64,000 nt of DNA, from the NCBI GenBank assembly GCA_003640385.1, contig RCAB01000290.1, positions 1-64,000 of the forward strand. Direction: 5' to 3'. Of the stretch, positions 13,301 through 25,100 are shown in pieces. The notes beneath the pieces are model-generated. The model did not search any database, had not been told where the DNA came from, and saw only the letters and a program-made list of their open reading frames with translations. The stretch is from Setaria digitata (lineage: Eukaryota > Nematoda > Chromadorea > Rhabditida > Setariidae). The first letter of the stretch is position 1, and each line of letters opens with the position of its first letter. The position numbers and the translations under genes are program-made.

Positions 13301-16300
13301 AGAATATGTGACTGAGTCTACGAAAGGCTTAGGATTATCAAACGATTGGTTATTCAATGGAGGTACAGGCATGGACAATCAGTTTTTCTAAAAGTTTAAA
13401 AAGAAGTTATTAAGCTGAAATGGAGCATGAAATCCTCAAGCGGTCTATCATGAAGTCAATTTGCGGCTTTCGTCAGTCTGATTTGGTAGTCTGTCTTCTG
13501 TGAGCACTCTTGTTGATTAGTTATTTTCAATTTCAGTTCACTACCAATTCCTCAAGCATATCTACGAAGTAGTGTTTTTTCAGGATTTACCGATCATCTT
13601 CACAATCATATCCGTATCCACGTACACACACACTGGTTGTTGTTTCGCCATCACGACCAGTAATGGAAAATAAAAGTGAGGAACAACGTATGAAAATGCG
13701 ACCACCACTTAATCGTACCATCCCACCGATACCGGAATCGAAGTCCAATGATTCAATTATGACTCATGTCTCAGAGAAGTATGTTGAAACTCATGGTGAA
13801 CCTGAACCTTCCACCTCTCTAGCGTTTCGAGAATCGTCATGCCTTAAATCTGTTGGTCAGATTATTGCGCCACCCACTTCCAAGGTACAAGATTTCAAGT
13901 TGATTAAAAACTAGAGTTTAATATTATCAAGCTACAATGAGTGATATTGCACAAGCATCATACCCAACTGAAATGTCTTGTTAGCATCGTTGTATGGTGA
14001 AAATAAACTGTAAGAAAACAAAATTTTGATGAATCAGTGTAATCAGTAAGTCTACTGGGAAACACAAATAAACACAATTCAGCTTTTTTCTCTTCTTACT
14101 CCATTTCTCATTCCTGTTTGCGGCGAAGATTTCTTAAATTTTCTTGCAAAGATATTTTAATACAAGTAGAGCAGGGTCATGTCAATGATATACCTAATTT
14201 TAAACTCGAATTTCATGAAAATTGAGATTTTACGTCAAAAATCTTTGTAGAAGAAGCTATTTTGCATGAATTTCATCCCAGCTCTTTAAAAATATCGTTT
14301 CCATAATTTCTGTTGAATCCATTGCCACACATTATCCATCTTCAGAATTTTTTCGTTTTTGATCGGTTTCAGACATTCTGCTGTGAGCCTCGTAAATTTT
14401 TTTACAAACTTTAGACGTCTTCACGTGACATGGGGAACGATGGCTCACTAGTTATTGAAAATAGAATGGCGCAGAATCTGGCAGCAAAAACAGCTGTAAT
14501 TATTTCCGCCCGGAATCGACGGTCAGAAGATGTGCCACGAAGCCCATTAATGAGTGTTGCCCATTCGGTCCGATCGAAGCTTACAAAACTCGGAAGTCGT
14601 TTCAGTCGGTCAGACGGTAATCAAAATATTCGTGCTAGTACCAGTTTATCTAGGTGAGGATAAATAAGTATTCTATAAAATTTTCAAAGAATTATATAAT
14701 CTTGATTACACTGAACTCTTGAAGAGCTTCGAGAGCATGTGAAACTTTCCAAAATTTGCATTTCCCATTAGTTTTCTATTTCTGTTGTTATCATTACCGC
14801 CTTGTGACATGTCATCTCAATAGTGAGTTATGTTTTCGACGCTAAATATAAATCATATTATCATAAACTTCGCTGTTCACATCATTCGAAATTTTGACTT
14901 TAAAAGTACGAAATTATTTGGTAATTGCGAAGCTTTAAAACTAACGAAAATATCACTTCAGTTAGAAAATTCAAATTTATCCTGGATCAAAAATGTGGTT
15001 TCGAATTATTTTTGTTCCATTTATTGTTAAAGTCCTCGGAGAGGGAATTATCTTACATGAACTTATTAATTTAACAGTTATGGCTGCAGAACATTCAAAA
15101 ACATTGTAGTTTTTGTTTCTTAAACCCGCCTATTCATCTTCCATATTGGATTCGAAGATTTATTGAAATTTCAGTTATTTGTCGAAATTTTTATCTGAGA
15201 TTTAAAAAAAAAAATGAATAATGTTCTTTTTTTTTACAATCATCTGGAAAGGCATTTCATTCCTGTAAATTGTTTGAAAATACAAGTTAAACTCTTAGGG
15301 ATTTTTTGATTTGAAATTTGGGTTGCATCAGTTGAAATCATTCGGGAAAATTAAAATCATGCAAATATGCTTATATTGTTTCCAGAATATTTTTGTTGTT
15401 TTTTTCCGCAGTACCAAATTCTGGAATTTCTTTTGGTATTACTCCGGAGAATAATTCTGAAAATTTGATATTAATTTGTTTTAAACTACAGTCTGTTGAA
15501 ATCATTTTACTATATAGCAAGAATAGAAATGCCATTTTCAACACAATTAGTTTCGACATAAAGTTATTTAATCCATCTACCCTGTTCCCATAATTTCGAT
15601 TTCTCCTAAAGAACTTAAATATCACTGCCCTAACCCCAGTTTTATTCATTTTTCTAATTTGAACGATTCAATAATGCGTTGCCCATTTCCAATACATCTG
15701 CATCGATTTCAGAATTTTTTTTTTTTTTTAAATGAAAATTTAATGTTTTAAGAAGTTTTCTTTCGATCAATTTATTTTTGGATAGAGCACATGTGTTTAA
15801 GTCTAACTCTATTAGGAGTGAGACTTGAAGGGGTTCTATATAAATAAAAACTTAGATAAACGCTACCAATATGTTAAGTCGTCGTCTCAGAAGTAATTTG
15901 CTGTTTAAACTGCTTTAAAACTGAAGAGAGTCTTTTTCTTTAAGCGAAGCCTTTATTGCAGCATGGGTCAAGGTCCAGTCGATAAACTTAGCAATGTAGC
16001 ATCTGATACCCGATTCAAGAAATCAGCAAGTATGGAAACGAGAACAAAAAATCCTACAAAAATATTAGGAAATGGTGTACTGGAAATGTCAAAAATTTCT
16101 GGACGACATCCTTCACTAAATGGCGAATCACCGCTTTCGGAAACTTCCAAGAATGAAATTTCATTGGGACAGGATAGATATTCGAAGCTTATCAGACCTA
16201 AGAATTTATCATGCAGATCCGGAGACGACACGAAAACGAACTCCATTGTGGAAACTGTCAAGGTGCATTTAGAACCGAGAGTTACACAGACTGTTTCACC

Positions 16301-19300
16301 ACCTGACAGGATTCGCCAATTTACCTCAACTACAGTAGCATTTACAATGACAGCTGAAGTGCAGACTTCAAAGAATCAAGAAAACAACAAAGAAGCCAAA
16401 ACCAAGCCTATAATGAACATCGCTGTTAAAAGCAATCCAGGTACTTCAGAAGTTTTGGAAGCAATAAAATTTGTAGATGATTGGCAGTAAGTTGCAATTC
16501 ACTTTAAAGTCTTATTACAGTTGTTTCGCTGCAACTTAATATATGTAATATCCTAAATAATATGCTTGAAACTTCTACTTTCTTTAAGCTTATTCCTATA
16601 TTTTTTCAAGAGTTCTATTTGCTGCTTGATTCACCTTATTCGTTGTCATTCGAGTTGCTGTTTCTGGTTCACTTTTAAAATAATAAGGGAATCACGGGTA
16701 TGAACGAATAGTACGGCTCGTTTTTTCCTTGTTATATTTCCAGAATCCAGTAATTAGGTTTCGAACTTTTACTAATAAAATGATAGGATCTCTTCCTTTT
16801 TGAAAGTTTTCACTACTTTTTTAGAATGTGACGTTCACCTAGCATCATCCAATCTGAAACCTCCGAATAATAAAGATGATCATGATCAAATAAAAATGAG
16901 GAATACTGGTCGTCAAAGATCTTTCATACCACTCTATACAACACCATCACGAAAACTACCTGCAAAAAAGTCAGGCACCAAAATGGGCCAGGTGCTTTTC
17001 TTTTTTAGAGTTGTCTCTTCATTTCTCTCCTGGCAGTTTTTTCGGTTCTCAAAATAGAACCAGTAAAATGAGCTTCCGAACTTCCTATTTCATTTCCACC
17101 TAGGTTCATATAAATCCATGTCGCCACATGTATCTGATAAGTCATAATATTTTTTGCAGGCACCGTTGGCGGAATGTGAATCATCCTGCATTGAAAATTC
17201 ACCAGCTGTTGAAATACCTCCTGCAAAATTTATTCCGAATAAAATTCGTAGTGTCCGCATGAGGGAAAATTTGGAAGGAGGCGATGTGGAATCGCAATCA
17301 CCAGACCATGGACCGTTAAAAAACTCAGTGAGAGGTTCCTTTCAGCAGAACAAGTACTTTGAGACACTGATTCAAATTACTGTCAATCGATTCTATAGCC
17401 GAGAAATATAATATTAATCATTTTAATTCTCTCATATTTTGCATCAGAACTGCCATTCTCTTCATGAAATGAAGCATTGCAAGGTGTTGTCACTAGAGTG
17501 ATAACTCTGATAACAGGAAAAAATTGCACATTACTTGTAGCTCTGAAGATTGAATTGTGCCTCTAACATAGAAATACGATTTTATCTAATCGGATTCCCT
17601 AATACTTGAACAATTTAATAGTTTATTTAAAAAAAAAAGGGAAATCTCTTTGTTTATTTTAAAATCTATCTATTATTTTCAGAATCTTTTAACAACCACT
17701 TTGGAAGCAATGAATCGATTCAAAAGCGTGATAAGATAGCAAGGTGAGTGAGTGTTACAGATAAAAGAGAGCGTGTAGTCGAGCGCTACTTTCGTCTAAA
17801 CCACTAAACCAAAAGGTAAATCATGGAGCACAACTTTCGCAAATCAGGAATTCTTTTTAAGGGACATTTGTACTGTGACCGCTGTTGACGCACTACCAAA
17901 CACTATAGCGAGAAATTATTTGCCAAAAATTCCTGCTGATTGCTCGTGTGACAAGGATGCTAAATCAGGAAATAGTCGCAATGAACTAATTTCTGTTATG
18001 ACATCATCCGGATTTACAACCTCTTTTGGCTTTCAAGATTCGCCAGATAAATCTCCAGAAATGGATATGGAATTGAAATTTACTGATATAACTCTTGCTC
18101 AAAAGTTCGTCTTTCTAGTACATTTTTAACTTATGAAACACATGTCACGGAAGGGTAAAGAACCTTGAAATCTCAGGTCATGTCATTGTTAATCAGAATT
18201 CAATCGATACCACTAGCAGTTCTAATTTGCAGAGAATTTTGCCTCCTACCTTCTTTCATCATTCTCCACTGTAAATTATACTAAAAGGATTATGAAACAA
18301 GAAACGCTGAGATAGAAATGCAATTTGATAACGTTTTTTTCTGGAAATTAACAAAACAGTTTCTTGTCTCCATTCTTTTTTCGAACGTCATGTGAAAGCC
18401 CATATCTATGAGGATTCATTACGGGGAAAAAACGTGTTTGTATGTTAGCGACACATTAAAAGGTGTCGTCGAATTCTCTTACAGTCGTCATCCCTTAAGA
18501 CTACATTTTCGGGCAATTTATGGACATACTCTGAACATTTCTTCTGAGAGTTCACAGGAAAGTGTCAGTAAAAAACGCTACGACAATTCACTCTGTATCC
18601 ATCAAATGCTCTGCAGAATTCTGAAAAATGGGTGCTCCCTAGGCAGTGCCGCTCCAAGAACGTGAGAGTGCTACAGTGGCAGGTACAGCAAAAGTGCAAA
18701 CAGTCAGTGTGTCGAAACGAAGCACGCTGCACTGACTGAAGTTTTAAAGATTCATGTTCCATCAGTTCTCCGCAAAACAGACCCTCGGGAAGACGGGGAG
18801 AAGAAGACACTGACGACCGACGACAACGCGCGATGACAACTGTGGCGCTAGCGATGATGACAACACCCCTCGCCTCCTCTACTCTCTCTGTCCTTTTCTA
18901 CTCGGATGTTGTGGTAGAGCGGTGGTGTGAATGAATGGTGCCGCTTCTGCTGCTACCGCCGCTGCTGCTGTTGGTGGTAGGGCTGTACTGTGATGGCCGA
19001 CTGCCTACTTCTGAACACGCTGATCAAGTCCGTGAGGTGAGCTCCTGATTTGATCTTACGTCTCCAGCATCACCAGCTTCACATTCCTTCCACATATCCT
19101 ACTTTTTATCCTTGCTTTATTTTCATCTAATTATCACGCTAATTATTGCCGAAGTCATAGAAGTACTCGTCATCTTACTTCCTTACATCCTTTTAATTTT
19201 CCCGCTTAACTTATTGATGCTTGGAGCTACGGAAAATGATGTTGAGCTTCTTCACATTCCCACTGTTCAAATTCGTCATCTGACGCGGATTTTGCCCAGA

Positions 19301-20861
19301 AATTCTAAAGAATTTTCTTAGTTTTATTCCTCCATTTCTTTCTCCTTCCTGGTTTTCGCAAAATCGATTCAGAAACCACTTCCATAACCCTCATTCCTCT
19401 TCTCATACCTCCAAAAATCACGATATTGAAATAATTAATGCACGGGATGTCAAATAATCAATAACTTGAATGAATGGTGAGTGGGTTAATTTCCAGTTAA
19501 AAGGATTTTGTCAAGATATCGAGAGGATATGAACATTTCATATGAAGTTTCTGTGTTAGCATAACTAGTCTTGTTGGTTGATAGCACTACCTTCACAAAT
19601 CCCTCTTCTTGGTTACCATTACCATGCACCTAATCATAACGTTCCTTACGTTATATAATCACAGAAACAGATTCTGAACGGTGGTGCATTACACTCCTTC
19701 TTTTTTTGCTAGGTTGGAAGACCTAATAGCTGCAGTTTACCGATTTCATCTCTACCAGTTCTTTCATTGTTCTTTTCGTCATAATCAATTTTCTTATAAG
19801 CTAATTGTTGCTTCCAGCAAATCAGAGGATCGAACCACTAGTTGCTTTTCACGTGTTTACTGAAGTTTTGTTTGAAACAAAGATGTTTAGAGCCTCAGGT
19901 TACATAAAGTACTACTTGAGTTATCTTCATTTTAATTTCGAGGACTATTTTTCCTTAAGTAGAAGTATTATACAGTCATAGTTACTATTAAAACTCTTCT
20001 GCAAAAAGCACAGTTATCGACGACTTAAATTAATTTTTTTGTAAAGAGCTGAACTATTTATAGACGAAACAATACAAAATTTGTCATAACTTACAACGTT
20101 ACTGTTAAACGCCGTAGTTTCATATCAGAAATTGATTTTTCATACCTTTAAAATTTTATGCGCTCCATTTTCAGTTAAAGCAAATGCTTATTTTTTTTTT
20201 TTGTTCCGTTTGCCGCCCGCATGCCATTTGTAATCATTTATGTACTTCTTATTCTTTCTAAATCCTGAAATTCAAAATTTTATGAATTACCAGATAGTTT
20301 ATATATCTGAGACAGTAAAAGAATCAGTGTGTGGTACTTTCTTAAAAATTTGGTCTTTAAGTTATGATAGGGATATCTTACTAGCATACGATGTAACAAA
20401 TTTGAAGTGCTGTTGCCACCATTCGATCTCCTTCAGTGAATATGAAATAAGAAATTCTATATTTCATTGTCTGTGGTTTCGTCATACCTGTTAAAAAGAG
20501 AAGTTCCTTCTGAGTAATAAGTAATTGATGGTTTTTTTTTTTTTTTTTTCTCGTGAACTGGATGTACTTACTGAATGTGGTCTGTCCAGGAATTTCAGGG
20601 CAAGTCGATCTCGTTCGCGACGACCATCATCACGGGACCTTGATCAAGGACCAGTTGTTTCAGCAAATTCGTTGCCAACGCATTATCAGTAAGTATTAAT
20701 TTAATCCAGTTATGTTAGTTTATATCATATTCTTTTCTGGTGTAAATCGTGACTTGGTTGTATTGTGGCTACCTTTTAAAGCTTTTTTTTTTAACCTTAT
20801 GTCATTATATATATTAGTTATATATATTAACGGTTGATATATATATATAAAAAAAAAAGGT

Positions 20862-20895
<34 letters not shown>

Positions 20896-22199
20896 ACCGT
20901 TAACTTAAAATGATCTTGTGCTTTTTCTCGCAATGTCATAGTTAGAGGCGGGTGAGAAGTTGTAGTTTAAATCGAGGAGTTTAAATTTTTGATCATACTT
21001 TCCAAATCTTGATACACATAAATGTTTCTTGTAATATGAAGTTAAAATGTTTTGGAAAACACAGCACGATTTGATGATAGACCCAGCCAAGTCATTGTCT
21101 TTCGCATATTGCATTTCGTCTGCAGTCATATTCGAGACACTCAGTCGTAAGACTTTCGCTATGGAAAAAAAATCGTAAATTATAGTGATGCAGTTGTTTG
21201 TAGCCACTAAAAAAAGGTACTAGCGCAGCTTCATCTCTGGAAGTTACTCGAAATTCGTAAGAGTCATATCATCATTGGGAGTTTAGATTTCGGATTCTCT
21301 TGTCTTATTCACCATTATCAGCAATTACTTTCAGGAGTGTAACTAATAAACTGCTGTTATAAGCGGCTCCTTTTAGGATTTTGAGGTTTTGCGGTTTGAA
21401 TAGTATGCGCATAATTTTCAATCAGAGATTCAAACTTAATTTCTCGTTTTTATATAGAAATCAAAGATACGATGAGGCGTTGGTCAGTGAAAATACGACG
21501 GTTGCATTTCCAAGTATGGCGATGTATAAATCATCATGCAATGATGTTATATACATAAAGAGTCAACTGCTTGAACTGCACAAATTAATAAATGCATGTT
21601 TATCGTTTTAGTAATTATTATTATTTCAGTTTTTCTTTTTGTGCTGATTTTTTTAATTGTGGAAATAGATTTCTCAGCAGTTTACATTCTTTTGTAATTA
21701 AAAAAAAAAATAGTCGTTAAAGTATGACTGTCAAGTTATTACTTTAATATTTAAATGAGGTATGTTCATCAATAATTCCTTTCATACCATCGACGCGTAG
21801 ATAACACCATCAATGTATTTCGTTTTAAGTTTGACGTATCCGTGTAATGCCACCTTATCACTCCGCTACCCAAAGTTCAGTAAGACCATCCTTTTGACTA
21901 CTTTCTTCACCATTTACTACACATCCAAATTTCTCTTCAGAATTCAAGAGAAACAATTCAAGGGAATTCAAGAGAAAAAACGGATAAATCGACTCCAGTG
22001 GTATGTTGTCTGATTATTGCACTTTTCATTTGCATTTATTAATGGTTTTGAAGAACATTTTGAAATCTGATAGTTCCAGAAAATGGAGGACAGCGATTTT
22101 GTACAGCAACTCCTTGAAGAAAATGAAGCTTTACGTAAGGAACTTATGGAAAAAGATAGGATAATTAGCAAGTTAAAGGCTCAAATGCTGCTTCATTGA
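10331..22199 (+). CDS. Ser/Arg-rich low-complexity protein, N-myristoylation-type start, C-terminal coiled coil
   Basis: Thirteen exons agree in phase: 10331-10467, 10546-10758, 13584-13884, 14415-14653, 15962-16440, 16825-16991, 17160-17334, 17683-17743, 17862-18104, 20599-20688, 21458 to about 21545, 21941-22000, 22080-22199; about 790 residues. The start MGSVHST fits the N-myristoylation consensus. The body is mostly Ser, Thr, Pro, Lys and Arg with no folded domain I recognise; RSKLTKLGSRFSRS (exon 4) and SRSRSRRPSSRD (exon 10) are basic Ser-rich patches. The last exon is a short heptad-like coil (QQLLEENEALRKELMEKD) ending QMLLH. A membrane-anchored, phosphorylation-rich scaffold is a guess. 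Unsettled points: the acceptor of exon 2 (10546 or 10582), the exon 5/6 junction (a stronger donor at 16487 does not fit phase) and the donor of exon 11 (21483, 21501 or 21546 all fit). Confidence 0.7.
10625..10627 (+). other. Second in-frame start in exon 2, also a myristoylation-type N-terminus
   Basis: Within exon 2 an in-frame ATG begins MGSQQSQ, which again fits the N-myristoylation pattern (Gly2, Ser6). A transcript starting in or just upstream of this exon would make a form about 70 residues shorter that could keep the same lipid anchor. Confidence 0.4.
18670..18992 (+). promoter_or_regulatory. GC-rich island, likely internal promoter
   Basis: A sharp local rise in G+C inside a large intron (18105-20598), directly before the alternative first exon. 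No TATA or initiator can be named with confidence; the call rests on composition and position. Confidence 0.35.
18993..19036 (+). CDS. Alternative first exon giving a short isoform
   Basis: ATG at 18993 in a good context opens MADCLLLNTLIKSV and reaches a GTGAGC donor at 19037 in phase 2. That is exactly the phase of the acceptor at 20599, so it would splice to the shared 3' exons and give a small protein (basic SRSRSRRPSS patch plus the C-terminal coil). The upstream 18760-18990 is locally GC-rich, with repeated CG, CTC and GCTGCT motifs, unlike its surroundings and suggestive of a promoter. Upstream ATGs at 18928 and 18932 open other frames. Confidence 0.5.
20827..20903. repeat. Large AT-rich inverted repeat
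   Basis: TTAACGGTTGATATATATAT at 20827 and onward (23 nt arm to 20849) is matched in inverted orientation by 20881-20903. An inner copy of GGTTGATATATA starts at about 20859 after an A9-10 run. It lies in the intron between exons 10 and 11 of the low-complexity gene and could form a cruciform. Confidence 0.85.
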
Positions 22200-25100
22200 T
22201 TTTTTTGTTGATTGTGATTGTCTATTGCCGTATGTGTCTTTTTAGATTTAACGTCTTTCTTATCCATCTTATTTAGTTCTTTATTTCAATTTCAACTGGA
22301 TTCTAAAAAAAGTAGCATATTGAATAATTACATGTAGTCGAGATCATTCGTATTTTATTTTCTGTCTTCGTTTTTTTTATAAAGCTGTAAAACAGAAGTG
22401 CTGTAAAGGTACTTGGAACACTGTTGTGACAGTTTCTGTAGTCTCTTCTCACCTGCCTGTCAACTAGAATCTTGCTTGAAAATATGGCTTCTTTTATTTT
22501 CATGTATAAATTTATGGGATATGTTTAATAGTATTGTATTATTATTTAAAAAAAGGAGATTTTTGGTTATTTTATTTCTCTACAAACACCGGATCTGTAG
22601 CATAGTTTGATTGTAATAGACTTGAAAACTTTAAAGAAATGAAAAGAAATAGATAGAGAAGATCATTAATTGAAAAAGAATCACTTGAGGTTGTTTGAAG
22701 TTGAACTCGGAGGGTGTTTAGTTTTGTCAGTTTTTATACGTTGAACTAAATGTTTGCCACTGCTTAGGAGACTTCTGAGTCATGTTTGCCCATTGCTACT
22801 GTAATTTTTTTATTACGTGTTATTTTGAATTTATTTGTCGCATCCAAGGGTCACACACTTTGAGGGTTTTGATATTTTTGGGTATAAATTATTGATTTGG
22901 TATGGTGTCATTTGCTTTGTGTTCTTATTTATTCAAGAGTGATGCTTACGTGTGTTTCTTGGTGATTTGATTAAAACCAGGATAGTTTTGCTTACCATTT
23001 TTGCAGATTATTCCAAAAGATATTTAAAAGCAAAATAATGCACAGTTCAGTTTAATTGACTGATTTTGACACAGACGTGTTAAATTTTTACAGATATGGC
23101 ATGTAGAGTTAAAAGAAGTAAATTATCTGTTTACTCATTTTTCTTCAGTCCAGACTCAGGCCTCAGGAATAAAAAATACCAAGCAGGGGAGTTAACTTGT
23201 TGAATTTCGAATTTCTCAGTGCAAAGAAAAAGCAAACAATTGAAAAACAAGATGTTTTTTGCTCGACTATTTTATTTGATGATAATTGACACTAACTTTG
23301 TTACAGTCCTTATCAAAATAAGTTTCTAAAGCTCCTCAACCGAATTTTTGTGCGGACCCTACATTTTCTAATATAAAATTCTATACAATGCATGAAAATA
23401 ATTGCGGAACAGTTACTTAAAACACATTTTCATTTGGTGACGTATGGGAATTTCTATTTCTATTCTGTTTTTATCTTTTATTCTACATTTTATTGTATTT
23501 TTATTCACAAGGGGAAGTTTTTTTTTTAATTATAAATTTAATTAATCCCAAAATGTAATGTGTTCTTATTTGGCAACTTGACTGAGTCATATTTAATCAA
23601 GCAGCCCAACATTCCTGAATTAGCGACCGGAATTTTCATTGTTCCACAAATTAGAGCAAGTAGTATTCTTGTGATGTTCACTGCATTGTAGTAACAGTTT
23701 TCATTTAATTCAGTGCGGAGAAAAAATTATGGGATTAAGCTGAGATGTCGAAGGATTTTTCATGAATTAATTTGATTTCTTTTTGTAAGATCGAAGAACG
23801 AATTTAATTGGAATATCATGTTCCAATTCTCCTCAATAATTTGATTTAGTGAAATAAATCATGTGTTACCTACGCTGTAAAATACACTTTTCATTTGTAT
23901 ATGTCAGAAGTTATGCAAAAATAGTCTGCCGTTTCAACTGAACTTCTAGAAGATTAGTTTTAAGAAAAAAAGAAATCATTAACATACATAAGCTTATAAT
24001 TTGACGATTAAGTGAATATTTATTTCAAAGAATGTATATATTTCCATTGAACGAACAAATTTTTTCGTTGCATGCATGTCAATATCACATTTTACTTGTT
24101 TGTAAACACGATCCTTGAGTATAATTTGTTTGAACTATTCCATGGTTACTGTGAACTTGAAGAACAAATACAGAACCAAGGCTCTTGAGGTAAAGGTATT
24201 CTTTGAATTAATCTGGTTACACGAGATCTGAAAATAGATCTGGATATCAGTCAGACCTCTTGCAATATCATCTAAGTATAAAGCAATATAAACAACAAAA
24301 TTAGAATAAGACCAAAAAGCGGCTGAAAAAGTTCTTTACAGAGCGTAGTTTTGTGAGAAAAAAAAAAAAAACAAAACGGAAAATTGATCCAATTTTTCAT
24401 TTCCAGTTTGTAAATGACAAAGTTGATGTTGATTTTCTAAGATTTATACCTCCTACTTAACCGATGCCACATCCGTTATCTAAATTTTGAAAAAATTTCT
24501 GATGCCTGGAACGTTCACCACAATGATACCAAATGTTATTCACTAAAGAGTGCCAGCAAGAGTGAGTTCTCTTTTTGTCGTTTTAGGGAATAATTCATGC
24601 ATATTGAATTCCCAGAATTTCACTGAAATCTCTGTGGCAGTGAAAAGAATGTAACATCATCATCTCAAGATTGATCCAGACAATATTAGTTCAGATAGCT
24701 TATTCAGAAGAGTTGAATTCCAGTCGACATCTTTTCTCTTTCACGCCCCTTTGTACTATTTTCTATGACAACATTTCTTCCAAATAGTTGAAGGTCTAGA
24801 TGTTTCACACATTTCTGAAATGATTCTTTTGATTTGTAGGAGATATGACTTGACATATACTGCAGGTATCTGGGTCATAAAGTTTCCGAAGCTATCTCGT
24901 TCTTTCATAATGTGGTTGAGTGGATGAAAAGATATTCCCGGAAGCACTAATGTTAACTTAAACAATAAAACACCTTAATTGAAATGAGGACCTTAACTAC
25001 GAATTTTCAGTAATTGAAATATCATTCATTTTTAGGAAATGAGATATGAAACAAATCAATCGGTAAGGTATACAAGTGTTTTGAAGAAACACTGGCTGGA

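Noticed and set aside
18565..18810. Minus-strand 81-codon ORF at the GC-rich island
   Set aside because: No splice partners, and the plus-strand first exon explains the composition better.
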